DNA of 64,000 nucleotides from positions 1,178,001 to 1,242,000 of the forward strand of contig NZ_CP047226.1 of NCBI RefSeq assembly GCF_009867135.1, written 5' to 3'. The DNA is from Moraxella osloensis. GTDB lineage: Bacteria > Pseudomonadota > Gammaproteobacteria > Pseudomonadales > Moraxellaceae. The notes under the pieces are model-generated. The model was given only the letters and a program-made list of their open reading frames with translations. It was not told the origin of the DNA and searched no databases. Shown piece after piece: positions 1 through 8,481 of this stretch. The stretch's first letter is position 1. Each line of letters starts with the position of its first letter. A program made the translations under genes and the position numbers.

Positions 1-294
1 GAAATACCAATTAAAGATGATTTTTTTAGCTATCAACTCATCAATAGTCAATTAATTTTTAAGGGTTTAGGAAATTCAAAACCACTTGAAACAATTAATA
101 GTAAAAAAATTGAGTTAAATCCAAAAGATGATGACTACATTTATGAAAAACAACAGTATGAATATTGTCGCACAGGCAAAGGTGTTGTGATGTTTGAGCC
201 TACATTAGTTAGCAAAGAGCCTATTTTGCCGACTGAAATTCAATGGAAAGGCATTATTAAAAACAATGTAAATTGGTCGAAAATTTCACAGTAA
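1..294 (+). CDS. C-terminal part of an unknown protein (5' end outside window)
   Basis: Frame 1 is open from the first base to a TAA at 292-294, giving 97 residues of a protein whose start lies upstream of the window. It is rich in Lys, Asn, Ile and Glu, with no membrane segment or motif I recognise, and ends in WSKISQ. Base composition is clearly more AT-rich than the isc genes that follow. The family iscS would normally be the gene just before iscU; this reading frame has none of the conserved IscS C-terminal features, so it is not iscS. It ends 39 nt before iscU. Function unknown. It may be an insertion into the isc locus or simply a different neighbour in this lineage. Confidence 0.6.
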   Translation, partial: EIPIKDDFFSYQLINSQLIFKGLGNSKPLETINSKKIELNPKDDDYIYEKQQYEYCRTGKGVVMFEPTLVSKEPILPTEIQWKGIIKNNVNWSKISQ

Positions 295-333
295 TTATTT
301 TAGCTAGCTTGTATCAAGCGAATGGAGTAAAAA

Positions 334-717
334 ATGGCTTATTCAGACAAAGTTTTAGATCATTATGAAAATCCACGCAATGTGGGAAACTTAGATAAAG
401 ATGCCAAAAATGTCGGTACCGGTATGGTCGGCGCGCCAGCCTGTGGTGATGTGATGCGCCTGCAAATCCAAGTCGGTGATAACGGTATTATTGAAGATGC
501 GCGCTTTAAAACCTATGGCTGTGGTTCAGCCATTGCCTCAAGCTCATTGGTTACAGAATGGCTTAAAGGCAAAACTTTGGATGAAGCCAGTACCATTAAG
601 AATAAAGATATTGCTGAAGAGTTGGCTCTGCCGCCTGTTAAAGTGCACTGCTCAGTGCTGGCAGAAGACGCCATTAAAGCAGCGATTGAAGATTATAAAT
701 CCAAAGCTGAAGCTTGA
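334..717 (+). CDS. iscU: IscU, Fe-S cluster assembly scaffold
   Basis: IscU receives sulfur from IscS and iron to build a [2Fe-2S] cluster, which is then passed on by HscA/HscB. The 127-residue product has the three ligand cysteines: Cys37 in GAPACGDVM, Cys63 in YGCGSAIASSS and Cys106 in VKVHCSV. The HscA recognition motif LPPVK is at 99-103. Length matches the family (about 128). A GGAG Shine-Dalgarno lies just before the ATG. It is the first gene of the isc block here; iscR and iscS are not immediately upstream. A strong hairpin separates it from iscA. Confidence 0.97.
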   Translation: MAYSDKVLDHYENPRNVGNLDKDAKNVGTGMVGAPACGDVMRLQIQVGDNGIIEDARFKTYGCGSAIASSSLVTEWLKGKTLDEASTIKNKDIAEELALPPVKVHCSVLAEDAIKAAIEDYKSKAEA

Positions 718-733
718 TTGATTTCACGATTGT

Positions 734-768
734 CACAGTCTTATTGATTCATCCTCAATAAGATTGTG
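734..768 (+). other. Stem-loop between iscU and iscA
   Basis: The arms 734-747 and 755-768 pair over 14 bp with a single G-U, around a 7-nt loop. No T-run follows, so it is unlikely to be a simple terminator. In the mRNA it would lie in the 124-nt spacer between iscU and iscA, where it could stabilise or process the upstream message, or uncouple expression of the two genes. That role is inference; the pairing is seen directly. Confidence 0.6.
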
Positions 769-841
769 TGTGAGTCGCTCAAAGTGACTGGCCTAAAGAT
801 TGAAATGATTGCAGATTGACATGAGTAGATGGGGTAGTAAA

Positions 842-1162
842 GTGATTGAATTATCAAACGATGCAGCTCAACATGTACGCGAGTTTTTGCAAAACCGTGG
901 TCATGGGGAAGGTATCCGTGTGGGTATCCGTACCGCAGGTTGTTCTGGTTTAGCTTATGTGCTGGAATTTGTTGATGAGCCAGACCCTAACGACCAACGT
1001 TTTGAAAGCAATGGGGTTAGTGTATTTATCGATCCAAAAAGCTTAGTTTATCTTAATGGTTTGAAAATGGATTTTGTCAAAGAAGGTCTCAATGAAGGCT
1101 TTAAATTTAGTAATCCAAACCAAAAAGGTGAGTGTGGCTGTGGTGAATCTTTCACCGTTTAG
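842..1162 (+). CDS. iscA: IscA, A-type Fe-S carrier protein
   Basis: IscA is a carrier for iron or [2Fe-2S]/[4Fe-4S] clusters, delivering them from IscU to targets. The conserved cysteines are present in TAGCSGLAY and in the C-terminal ECGCGESF. I chose GTG 842, preceded by GGGG at 831-834 with 7-nt spacing. It gives 106 residues whose first residues (IELSNDAA) line up with the start of E. coli IscA. An in-frame ATG at 821 would add seven residues (MSRWGSK) with no clear ribosome site; a TTG at 809 is less likely. It is followed 53 nt later by hscB, in standard isc order. Confidence 0.95.
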   Translation: MIELSNDAAQHVREFLQNRGHGEGIRVGIRTAGCSGLAYVLEFVDEPDPNDQRFESNGVSVFIDPKSLVYLNGLKMDFVKEGLNEGFKFSNPNQKGECGCGESFTV

Positions 1163-1215
1163 TTTTTAATATTTTTTTTGTCAGTATAGTGATGGCTCGG
1201 TAGGGGAAGTTGAAA

Positions 1216-1848
1216 ATGGTTAATTATTTTGAGTTGATGAATATACCCCAACAATATCAAATTGATATCGCCAAACTTCAGCAGACCCTTCGCCAACTTC
1301 AATCTAAGTTCCATCCTGACAACAATCTTGATGCGTCTGTAGCTGAGCAAAACCTTTCGCTATCTGCTAATACCGATGGTTTTTTGCGTGAATCAATCGC
1401 CAAATTATCCGCACTAAAGCCTGAGCAAGCGTCTGCTATTATTAATGAAGCCTATAATACGCTTAAAAACCCCGACTCTCGCGCGTCACATTTATTGGCA
1501 CTCAAAGGCATTTCACAATCTATTAATCAGCCGATTCGTGATTTGGACTTTTTAGACGATGCCATGTCATTTCGCATCGATTTAGACGATGCTGATAGCC
1601 AAAGTATTACCTTGCTTAGCAAAAAACTTACCGAATGGCTAAATAATTATCAACTTGCTTTTGACGAGGTTTACCAAAAAATTGATAACTCAGCTGCAGC
1701 TGAGGCTAATGATGATGCCTTAACCAAACAGGCGATAGATATTATTCAAAAACTGCAGTTTTTGGTTAAACTGCAAGCAGATGTAGCAAAAACCACCGAT
1801 GAATTAGCCCAGCAGAATTTTGATAATGATGATGATCTCTACGTGTAA
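1216..1848 (+). CDS. hscB: HscB, J-domain co-chaperone of the Isc system
   Basis: HscB brings IscU to the Hsp70 HscA and stimulates its ATPase. The N-terminal J domain carries the diagnostic HPD at residues 33-35 (FHPDN). A C-terminal helical region that binds IscU follows. The start is ATG 1216, with GGGGA at 1203-1207; an in-frame TTG at 1210 is less likely. The 210-residue product is about 40 residues longer than E. coli HscB. The extra length includes polar segments in the middle (after HPDN) and an Asp-rich C-terminus (NFDNDDDLYV). Position between iscA and hscA is canonical. Confidence 0.93.
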   Translation: MVNYFELMNIPQQYQIDIAKLQQTLRQLQSKFHPDNNLDASVAEQNLSLSANTDGFLRESIAKLSALKPEQASAIINEAYNTLKNPDSRASHLLALKGISQSINQPIRDLDFLDDAMSFRIDLDDADSQSITLLSKKLTEWLNNYQLAFDEVYQKIDNSAAAEANDDALTKQAIDIIQKLQFLVKLQADVAKTTDELAQQNFDNDDDLYV

Positions 1849-1893
1849 ATCATGATTAAAGGGTAAGTTGTCCTAGCATTGGTTAAGTTTTAT

Positions 1894-1921
1894 TTGGTTT
1901 ATCATGTTTTTAATTTATAAT
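1894..1921 (+). promoter_or_regulatory. Candidate internal promoter ahead of hscA
   Basis: TTGGTT at 1894-1899 and a perfect TATAAT at 1916-1921 are separated by 16 bp, inside the unusually long 178-nt gap between hscB and hscA. This suggests hscA-fdx can be transcribed separately from iscU-iscA-hscB. Assigned by eye only. Confidence 0.45.
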
Positions 1922-1943
1922 ACCATCCGTTTTGACTTTCCAT

Positions 1944-1979
1944 AAAGATACAAACTAAGCTAAAGATATAAACTAAGCT
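1944..1979. repeat. 18-bp tandem duplication in the hscB-hscA spacer
   Basis: Two adjacent 18-bp copies, 1944-1961 and 1962-1979, begin AAAGATA and end AAACTAAGCT; they differ at one base. They are followed by a T-rich tract that runs up to the hscA start. Confidence 0.85.
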
Positions 1980-2026
1980 GGTTTTATTTTCAAATTATTT
2001 TTTCTTTTTTTTAATTGGTCCAATTT

Positions 2027-3985
2027 ATGTCGTTATTACAAATCGCTGAACCCAATCAAAGTGCCAAGCCCCATGCGCATCGTTTTGCTTTAGGAATTGA
2101 TTTAGGAACCACGCGCTCACTGGTAGCGGTAGTCCGTTCAGGCGAGCCACAAGTGATTGGCGATAAAGTTAGTGAGTGTCAATCCAGTGATAATAACGCC
2201 AATGACAATGACGACAGTCAAATTGCTAATCAGGTAAAAGGTATCGATTGCCAAAAGCTTTTACCCTCGGTGGTATATTTTGGCTTAGATGACAATGGCA
2301 ATCCAGAAACTTTGGTAGGTAGTCATGCTGAAGCCATGGCAGAACAAGCACCAAATCATACTGTACGCTCGGTCAAACGGTTCATGGGTCGAAGCATCAA
2401 GGATATTAAGTTCAATCATCCTTACGAATTAGTCGGCGATGTCGATGTGATGCCAAGTATCCAAACCCCACAAGGTGCCAAAAACCCTGTTGAAGTATCA
2501 AGTATCCTGTTAAAACATCTGTATGACCGGGCAAAATTGGCGTTACCTGACAATAGTATTGTGGGTGCGGTGATTACCGTGCCGGCTTATTTTGATGAAG
2601 CACAGCGCCAAGCCACCAAAGATGCGGCTAAATTGGCAGGCATTCATGTGATTCGCTTATTAAACGAGCCGACGGCTGCTGCGATGGCGTATGGGCTGAA
2701 CCAAGCACAAAACGAAGCGTATCATCTCATTTATGATTTGGGCGGGGGCACGTTTGACGTATCAGTGTTAAAGCTCAATCACGGTGTGTATGAAGTGCTG
2801 GCAACGGGTGGCAATAGCGCACTGGGTGGCGATGATATTGACCGCCTGATTGCTAATTGGCTCATTCAACAAACAGGCTTGAATCCATCAACCATTGATA
2901 ACCATCAAAAACAACTGCTAAACGTACAGGCTCGCACGCTTAAAGAGCAGTTGTCAAAAACAGACCAAGTGACTTCCGAAGTTTCACTGAACGGTCAAAC
3001 TTTTGATATTGTGTTAACCCAAAGCAATCTTCGTCAAATCATCCAGCCTGTGACTGACCGTACATTAGCGGTGTGTGAGCAAGTGCTACGTGATGCTGGA
3101 CTTGAAAAGTCCCAGCTTGATGAAGTGGTATTGGTAGGGGGTTCGACACGAATGCCATTGATTCAGCAGATCGTGGCAGAAACGTTTAATCAGCCGCCAC
3201 TGTCACGCATCAATCCCGATGAAGTCGTCGCGTTAGGCGCAGCCAAATATGCTGACCAATTAATTGGACAACAGCAAAATACGGTGTTGCTGCTTGATGT
3301 CACGCCTTTATCCTTGGGGCTTGAGACTATGGGCGGTCTTACCGAAGTAATTATTCCGCGTAACACGCCCATTCCTGTGACGCGTAAACAGGTGTTTACA
3401 ACCTATCAAGATAACCAAAATGGTATGATTATCCATGTGGTACAAGGTGAACGCGATACGGTGGCTGACAACCGCTCGTTAGGGCAGTTTAAACTGACTG
3501 ATATTCCAGCGATGAAAGCAGGATTGGCGCGTATCGAAGTTACTTTTCAAATTGATGCTAATGGCCAATTAACCGTTTGGGCTAAAGAGTTGACAACGGG
3601 CAAAGCAAGCCAAATTCAAGTCAAGCCGTCTTATGGGTTATCAGAAGATGAGCAGGAAAAACTGCTCAAGGCAGGCTTTGATTTTGCCATGCAAGATCGA
3701 CTGCAGCGTAGCTTGATTGAAAGTCAAGTAGAAGCAAAACGAGAATTGTTGGCGCTAGCATCCGCGCTTGCAGAATTTGGCTTTTTATTAAGCGATGAGC
3801 AGAAAAAAGTGCTGCAAACCTCGATGGCTGATGTTCAACATGCGATTGATGATGCTGAGCAAGCCCAGTTAGAAACAGCGAGCGCGCAGCTAAAAGTTCA
3901 TAGTGATAATTTTGCTGCACTTATCATGAACCAAGCGGTCAATGAAACCATGAAAGGCACTTCAACCGCGGATTGGTCAAATTAA
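2027..3985 (+). CDS. hscA: HscA, Hsp70-type chaperone of Fe-S assembly
   Basis: HscA uses ATP hydrolysis to promote cluster release from IscU, recognising its LPPVK motif. ATG 2027 gives MSLLQI, matching the E. coli HscA start MALLQI. The upstream in-frame TTG at 2015 is not supported. The Hsp70 nucleotide-binding domain is clear: GIDLGTTRS near residue 23, YDLGGGTFDVS, and VVLVGGSTRMP. A substrate-binding domain and a helical lid follow. The 652 residues exceed E. coli's 616 mainly through an Asn/Asp-rich insertion at about residues 47-76, between the first beta strands of the ATPase lobe. It is followed 39 nt later by fdx. Confidence 0.96.
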   Translation: MSLLQIAEPNQSAKPHAHRFALGIDLGTTRSLVAVVRSGEPQVIGDKVSECQSSDNNANDNDDSQIANQVKGIDCQKLLPSVVYFGLDDNGNPETLVGSHAEAMAEQAPNHTVRSVKRFMGRSIKDIKFNHPYELVGDVDVMPSIQTPQGAKNPVEVSSILLKHLYDRAKLALPDNSIVGAVITVPAYFDEAQRQATKDAAKLAGIHVIRLLNEPTAAAMAYGLNQAQNEAYHLIYDLGGGTFDVSVLKLNHGVYEVLATGGNSALGGDDIDRLIANWLIQQTGLNPSTIDNHQKQLLNVQARTLKEQLSKTDQVTSEVSLNGQTFDIVLTQSNLRQIIQPVTDRTLAVCEQVLRDAGLEKSQLDEVVLVGGSTRMPLIQQIVAETFNQPPLSRINPDEVVALGAAKYADQLIGQQQNTVLLLDVTPLSLGLETMGGLTEVIIPRNTPIPVTRKQVFTTYQDNQNGMIIHVVQGERDTVADNRSLGQFKLTDIPAMKAGLARIEVTFQIDANGQLTVWAKELTTGKASQIQVKPSYGLSEDEQEKLLKAGFDFAMQDRLQRSLIESQVEAKRELLALASALAEFGFLLSDEQKKVLQTSMADVQHAIDDAEQAQLETASAQLKVHSDNFAALIMNQAVNETMKGTSTADWSN

Positions 3986-4024
3986 TTTTGAATAAATAAA
4001 ACTATTAATCGTTAAGAGATTGCT

Positions 4025-4363
4025 ATGCCAAAAATTACTGTATTACCGCATCACCAAATTTGCCCTACTGGCGCAGAGATTGAACTCAATGAAGGCGATA
4101 ATCTATGCCGTGGTTTGCTAGAAAAAGGCGTGAAAATTGAGCATGCTTGTGATATGTCAAAAGCTTGTACTACTTGCCATGTTATCGTGCGAAAAGGCTT
4201 TAATAGCTTGGAGGAAATGGATGATATCGAAGCTGATTTGCTAGATCGTGCTTGGGGGCTAGAGCCAAATTCAAGACTGTCTTGCCAAGTCATCATCGAA
4301 GATCAAGATTTGACGATTGAAATTCCAAAATATACCATCAATCACGCCTCTGAAAATCATTAA
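4025..4363 (+). CDS. fdx: Isc-type [2Fe-2S] ferredoxin
   Basis: This small ferredoxin supplies electrons during Fe-S cluster assembly. The 112-residue sequence has the four ligands at the same positions as E. coli Fdx: Cys42, Cys48, Cys51 (ACDMSKACTTC) and Cys87 (RLSCQV). It ends the isc block and is followed 10 nt later by a strong terminator. iscX, which often comes next, is not here but at 34283. Confidence 0.96.
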   Translation: MPKITVLPHHQICPTGAEIELNEGDNLCRGLLEKGVKIEHACDMSKACTTCHVIVRKGFNSLEEMDDIEADLLDRAWGLEPNSRLSCQVIIEDQDLTIEIPKYTINHASENH

Positions 4364-4373
4364 TACCAACCGA

Positions 4374-4413
4374 TAAAAAAAGGCTTACTAATCATGTTTA
4401 GTAAGCCTTTTTT
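4374..4413 (+). terminator. Bidirectional terminator between fdx and ppiD
   Basis: A 10-bp stem (4381-4390 with 4399-4408) has a run of A on its left and a run of T on its right, so it can end the isc transcript on the plus strand and the ppiD transcript on the minus strand. A second short hairpin without a T-run lies at 4458-4476. Confidence 0.85.
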
Positions 4414-4494
4414 GATGGCGCTATGTATCGCTAAACACTCGTTATTGCTAGAACAAGGCGCTGACTCATTCAGCGCATATCTATTCACAGCATA

Positions 4495-6363
4495 TTATGG
4501 CGCAGCAGTCTGCGGTTTAATCGTGACTTCAGTGATGGATTTTAGGTATGCTAAATAATCCTCAAACTGAGACTGACCGATATTTTCGCGCACGATTTGG
4601 GCAGTTTGTTGTTTGACTTGCGGTGTGATTTGCGCGTTATCATTGGTGATAACACCACCAACAATCACACTCGCACCCGATATAGTAGGCCGCGTCATGA
4701 CCGCTAGTTGATTGTTCACAGCAGGTTGACTAAATGCCACACCACGCTCGTCATCGCTGAGTTTGCTATCTTGACGAGTCACAATCCCCAAATCTTGGAA
4801 TGGGGCACCCGCCGCCGCAATTGAATTGGCTTGTTTGACTTTGGCAGCGATGGCATTGGCCTCTGCCACGGCTAAACTTTTTGCTTTCTCTTCAATAAGT
4901 TTGGCTTTGATAACCGGTTCGGCTTCGGCTTGTGTCATGAGTTTGCTGGTGCGGTGATTGGTTGATTGTAACCATACCACTTTATCAGAGACATCTATGC
5001 CGACTGATACACTGCCTTCTTGCAGCGCCAGTGGATCAAATGCCGCCGCTACAATGGCAGGTTGATTGAGTGCAGACGAGTTATTGGTTTTAGGGTAGTT
5101 TTTAATCGATTTCGCGGTTAATTTATAGCGATTGGCAAGCTCGGTGATAGTAGCGCCAGCAACTGCGTCATTATTGATTTTACCAATCAAATCTTGATAG
5201 GCGGCTTCACGCTTTTGCGCCATAACTTGTTCGGTTAACACAGGCGACAAGCTTTCAATGGTTGGTGGGGTTTGACCATTGATTTTTACCAATTTGAATA
5301 AATGATAGCCATAGTTGGTTTTGATGGGGCTGGTGACTTGACCGACTTTTAAGGTCTTGATTTGGGTCATGATGGTGTCATAATCATTGGGGAACATCGA
5401 TTGGGTAATCGGACCGATGTTGCCGCCATCATTTTTACTGCCTTCATCTTGCGAGTATTGTTTGGCAAGCGCCGCAAAATCCGCTTGGTTGGCATCAAGT
5501 TTACTTTTTAATGAGGTTAAGGTGGCTTGTGCTTGACCGCCATTCATTAAAATCATTGCCAATTCGTATTCGGTCTGGTTGTTGCTATTTTTCAAATAGG
5601 TTTGATACTGTTGTTGCAATTCCTGCGCCGTTGGGGCAGCAACAGGCAGGGCATTTTTATTGAGTTCTAGATAAGTTAAATCCACCATCTCACTAGATTT
5701 AAGTGTCGCTTGATTTTTTTGATAATAACTTGCAATCTCTTGCGGTGTCACTTGCACCTGCGGCGCAAAGCTGTGCCAGTCCAAACGTAGCACTTGCACA
5801 GGGCGAGACTCAGACTGCATTGACATAAGTTTATCAATGCTCCCTTGCGCAAAAATCCCTGTATTAATGATACCGCGGCTAAAGGCAGTTACCAACAAGT
5901 CTTGACGAACCGAATCAAATAATTGTTCTTTGGTCATGCCGCGACTGGTTAAATAGCTAGCAAACAACTCGTTAGAAAATTTTCCGCTGGCGTCTTGAAA
6001 GGTTTTTTCTGCCATCAACATTTGGGTGATGGTAGCATCTGACACAGTAAAACCAAGCTGATTGGCTTGGTTGATAATCAAATAACGGTCAATCAAATTG
6101 TGCAGCATCTGCTCACGTAATTTATCGCTATTAAGTAGGCTTGCATCGCCATTCACTTGCTCAAGCAAGGTTTCGCGGCGATTGTTAATCATATTTTGCA
6201 AGGTAGCATTATCGATATTTAACTCTGCAACTTTGGCGACAGCATTGGGGTCATCTCCGCTACGGACAATCGACTCAAATCCTGTGATGGCTAAAGGCAG
6301 TAAAAAAAGAACGAGCAAGGCTTTGCCCATCCAACCTTTCAAAAAATTGCGTAAAGATTCCAT
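4495..6363 (-). CDS. ppiD: PpiD-like periplasmic chaperone, inner-membrane anchored
   Basis: PpiD is anchored at the periplasmic face of the inner membrane near the Sec translocon and helps newly exported proteins fold. The product starts MESLRNFLKGWMGK, followed by one hydrophobic segment (ALLVLFLLPLAITGF), as in E. coli MDSLR. A SurA-N-like region and a parvulin PPIase domain in the middle (DEGSKNDGGNIG, GYHLFKLVKI) follow, then a long C-terminal region. Length about 622, as for the family. I chose ATG 6363; an in-frame GTG at 6372 would add MSN. A TATAAT at 6441-6436 on the minus strand may be its promoter. Faces fdx across a shared terminator. Confidence 0.9.
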   Translation of the reverse strand: MESLRNFLKGWMGKALLVLFLLPLAITGFESIVRSGDDPNAVAKVAELNIDNATLQNMINNRRETLLEQVNGDASLLNSDKLREQMLHNLIDRYLIINQANQLGFTVSDATITQMLMAEKTFQDASGKFSNELFASYLTSRGMTKEQLFDSVRQDLLVTAFSRGIINTGIFAQGSIDKLMSMQSESRPVQVLRLDWHSFAPQVQVTPQEIASYYQKNQATLKSSEMVDLTYLELNKNALPVAAPTAQELQQQYQTYLKNSNNQTEYELAMILMNGGQAQATLTSLKSKLDANQADFAALAKQYSQDEGSKNDGGNIGPITQSMFPNDYDTIMTQIKTLKVGQVTSPIKTNYGYHLFKLVKINGQTPPTIESLSPVLTEQVMAQKREAAYQDLIGKINNDAVAGATITELANRYKLTAKSIKNYPKTNNSSALNQPAIVAAAFDPLALQEGSVSVGIDVSDKVVWLQSTNHRTSKLMTQAEAEPVIKAKLIEEKAKSLAVAEANAIAAKVKQANSIAAAGAPFQDLGIVTRQDSKLSDDERGVAFSQPAVNNQLAVMTRPTISGASVIVGGVITNDNAQITPQVKQQTAQIVRENIGQSQFEDYLAYLKSITEVTIKPQTAAP

Positions 6364-6556
6364 ATTGCTCACTTGCAGTTTAGATGGATTTATTAAGGAT
6401 AACTAATCAGGCTAAATAATCAAATCAAACACGATATTATAGGGGAACTGTCCACCAAAATCATTATCTTTCATCAAGTTGGGTAGACAGTTTTAAGATG
6501 TAGCAAAATAGTAAAAAGGCACACTGTGAACAGTTTATAAATTTTTAGATAACGTT

Positions 6557-8260
6557 TTATAAATTCTTAGATAGCTCTGAAATAATAGCGTCAAGGATTT
6601 TGAGTCTTGCGGTATATTTATCATCGGTGGCAATCACATACCATGGGCGTTTTTTATGGTGGGTTAAATGAATCATGTCGGACGCGGCTTGCACGTACTC
6701 ATGCCATTTGGCACGGTTACGCCAATCGTCATCGGTGATTTTAAACTGCTTATTGGGCGTCTCTTCACGTGCTTTAAAGCGCTTAAGTTCCTCTTCCTCA
6801 CTGATAGCGAGCCAAAACTTGACCACAATGGCATTGCTCTGTACCAAGTCGTTTTCAAAGCGATTGATTTCGCCATAAGCACGTTGCCAGTCTGCCTCTT
6901 TTGCAAAGCCCTCAATACGCTCAACGAGTACTCGACCATACCAACTACGGTCAAAAATGGTCACTCGGCTATTATGCACGCGTTGTTTGAGTAAGGCGAC
7001 GCATTTATTGCGTTTGAATTTTTGCGATAAATACGCTATATCCACATCTGCCATTTCATCATGGGGCAGGCGCGTCCAAAAACGCCACAGATAGGCGTGT
7101 TTTAATTCATCTTCGGTTGGTGCAGAGATAGCGTGGATGGTAAATTCACGCGGGTCGAGTGGGGCAATGATGCGGCGTATCGCACCGCCTTTGCCTGCTG
7201 CATCCATACCTTCGAAGACAAAAATGATATGGCGTTGACCTCGCTCACGAATCAGTTCAGCGAGTATATGTTGTTTGCTATGCAGTTGTTTTTTATAATC
7301 TGCTTTTTCTAATGCGTGGGATTCGACGCTAACCAACTCACCAATCAGAGGGGTGGGTTTAAAAGGCAGCGGGTTGGGTTTAACAGGAATTTTGTCCGTT
7401 TTAGGGTTAGCTGATTTATCAGTTTTTTGTTTGTCGGCTTTTTGGGGGTTGTCTTGGGCATCATTGGCTGCAGATAGTTGGTTCATGGTTCGCAGTGCTG
7501 CTAACACAACATTCGCAAATTGGATATTTGAGGCATCGATATCTTGTCCATCTATGTGGTGCCAGCTTGATTGTAACCCCATCAGTTTGCTGCTAAAGCG
7601 TTTGAAACGTTTCACGTCTTTTTTTCGAAACCAATCTAAATGATACAACTGCTCAGGGTCAGGCTCTTCATCGGTCAAGCGTTTTTTTAGCGTTTTGTTA
7701 TCGACTGAAAACCAGCACTTGACGATATCGGTGTTGTTATTGACCAAATCTTGTTCAAACGCCTCAATGTCTTCAATCATTTGCTGTAAGCGCTGTTCAT
7801 CAATATCATCGCCACAGTCAAACACATAACGAATCAAGTCAGCGTACCAGTTGCCAAAATACACGGCAATTTCACCCTTTCTAGGCAGTTGCCATGTGTG
7901 ACGTTGCCAAATAGGTTGGTAGCGGCTGGGATGCTGTCCCATGGTGGCGTGAACCTTGATATAGCGTGCGTCCATCCATTCGGTTAGCGCTTTAACCGCT
8001 TCGCCTTTGCCCGAATTTTCCATACCATTCACCAAGATTAGTAACCCGCGCGAGTTTTTGCCAGCCCGTTGCTCGTGTAGGGTGGTTTGCTCGGTAATCA
8101 AGTCAAAACTTAATTGCGCCTCAAGCGTTGCAGGTGGCGTTTTGTCAGCTTTAGCGGTTTTGGCAGATTTGGCAGCGTGATTGGTGGGTGCAGACGCGGC
8201 TGTATTATTCAAGTTGTTATTTAAGTTATTGTTTAAACTGTTGCTATTTTGCGTTGGCAT
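6557..8260 (-). CDS. pap: Two-domain PPK2 protein, polyphosphate:AMP phosphotransferase
   Basis: Two-domain (class II) PPK2 enzymes such as Acinetobacter johnsonii Pap phosphorylate AMP to ADP from polyphosphate. The 567-residue product has two PPK2 units. The first, at about 65-260, has a Walker A-like NGMENSGKGEA but lacks the canonical Walker B arginines. The second, at about 310-567, is complete: GMDAAGKGGA at 351-360 and IFDRSWYGR at 435-443, so the C-terminal half is probably the catalytic one. A Lys/Asp/Pro-rich linker (about 262-305) joins them, and the N-terminus is Asn-rich and repetitive. A GAAGG ribosome site precedes ATG 8260. Cytoplasmic. The gene stands alone between ppiD and a divergent gene. 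Confidence 0.9.
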   Translation of the reverse strand: MPTQNSNSLNNNLNNNLNNTAASAPTNHAAKSAKTAKADKTPPATLEAQLSFDLITEQTTLHEQRAGKNSRGLLILVNGMENSGKGEAVKALTEWMDARYIKVHATMGQHPSRYQPIWQRHTWQLPRKGEIAVYFGNWYADLIRYVFDCGDDIDEQRLQQMIEDIEAFEQDLVNNNTDIVKCWFSVDNKTLKKRLTDEEPDPEQLYHLDWFRKKDVKRFKRFSSKLMGLQSSWHHIDGQDIDASNIQFANVVLAALRTMNQLSAANDAQDNPQKADKQKTDKSANPKTDKIPVKPNPLPFKPTPLIGELVSVESHALEKADYKKQLHSKQHILAELIRERGQRHIIFVFEGMDAAGKGGAIRRIIAPLDPREFTIHAISAPTEDELKHAYLWRFWTRLPHDEMADVDIAYLSQKFKRNKCVALLKQRVHNSRVTIFDRSWYGRVLVERIEGFAKEADWQRAYGEINRFENDLVQSNAIVVKFWLAISEEEELKRFKAREETPNKQFKITDDDWRNRAKWHEYVQAASDMIHLTHHKKRPWYVIATDDKYTARLKILDAIISELSKNL

Positions 8261-8481
8261 ACGACCTTCTTAGGGAAATACCCGAAATTTTGCTAATGAC
8301 CGCTTCATTTTTTTAAAAGATAGCAGTTATGCTATTGTTGAACAATTTACGATTTGTATTTTTGCTGGATTTACATTAAGGTAATGCGGCACAAAACTTC
8401 ATTTTACTGTGGGTTTATACAATGGATAAACTGCAGTTTCTCTGTTTTGAATTTAAAAATTTTGCAAAAAATCGAGGCCCT

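Noticed and set aside
1-294. The first partial gene as iscS
   Set aside because: Its C-terminal sequence lacks IscS features and ends in WSKISQ; it is AT-rich and unlike the isc genes.
476-721. Second reading frame inside iscU
   Set aside because: Fully overlaps iscU, which is certain; composition fits a shadow frame.
6668-6994. Plus-strand frames opposite pap, such as 108 codons at 6668
   Set aside because: They are antisense to a conserved gene and have no conserved features or ribosome site.
7596-7622. A parS-like half site (GTTTCACGT) near 7610
   Set aside because: Only one half matches, it lies inside the Pap coding sequence far from parAB, and the other half is not an inverted repeat.
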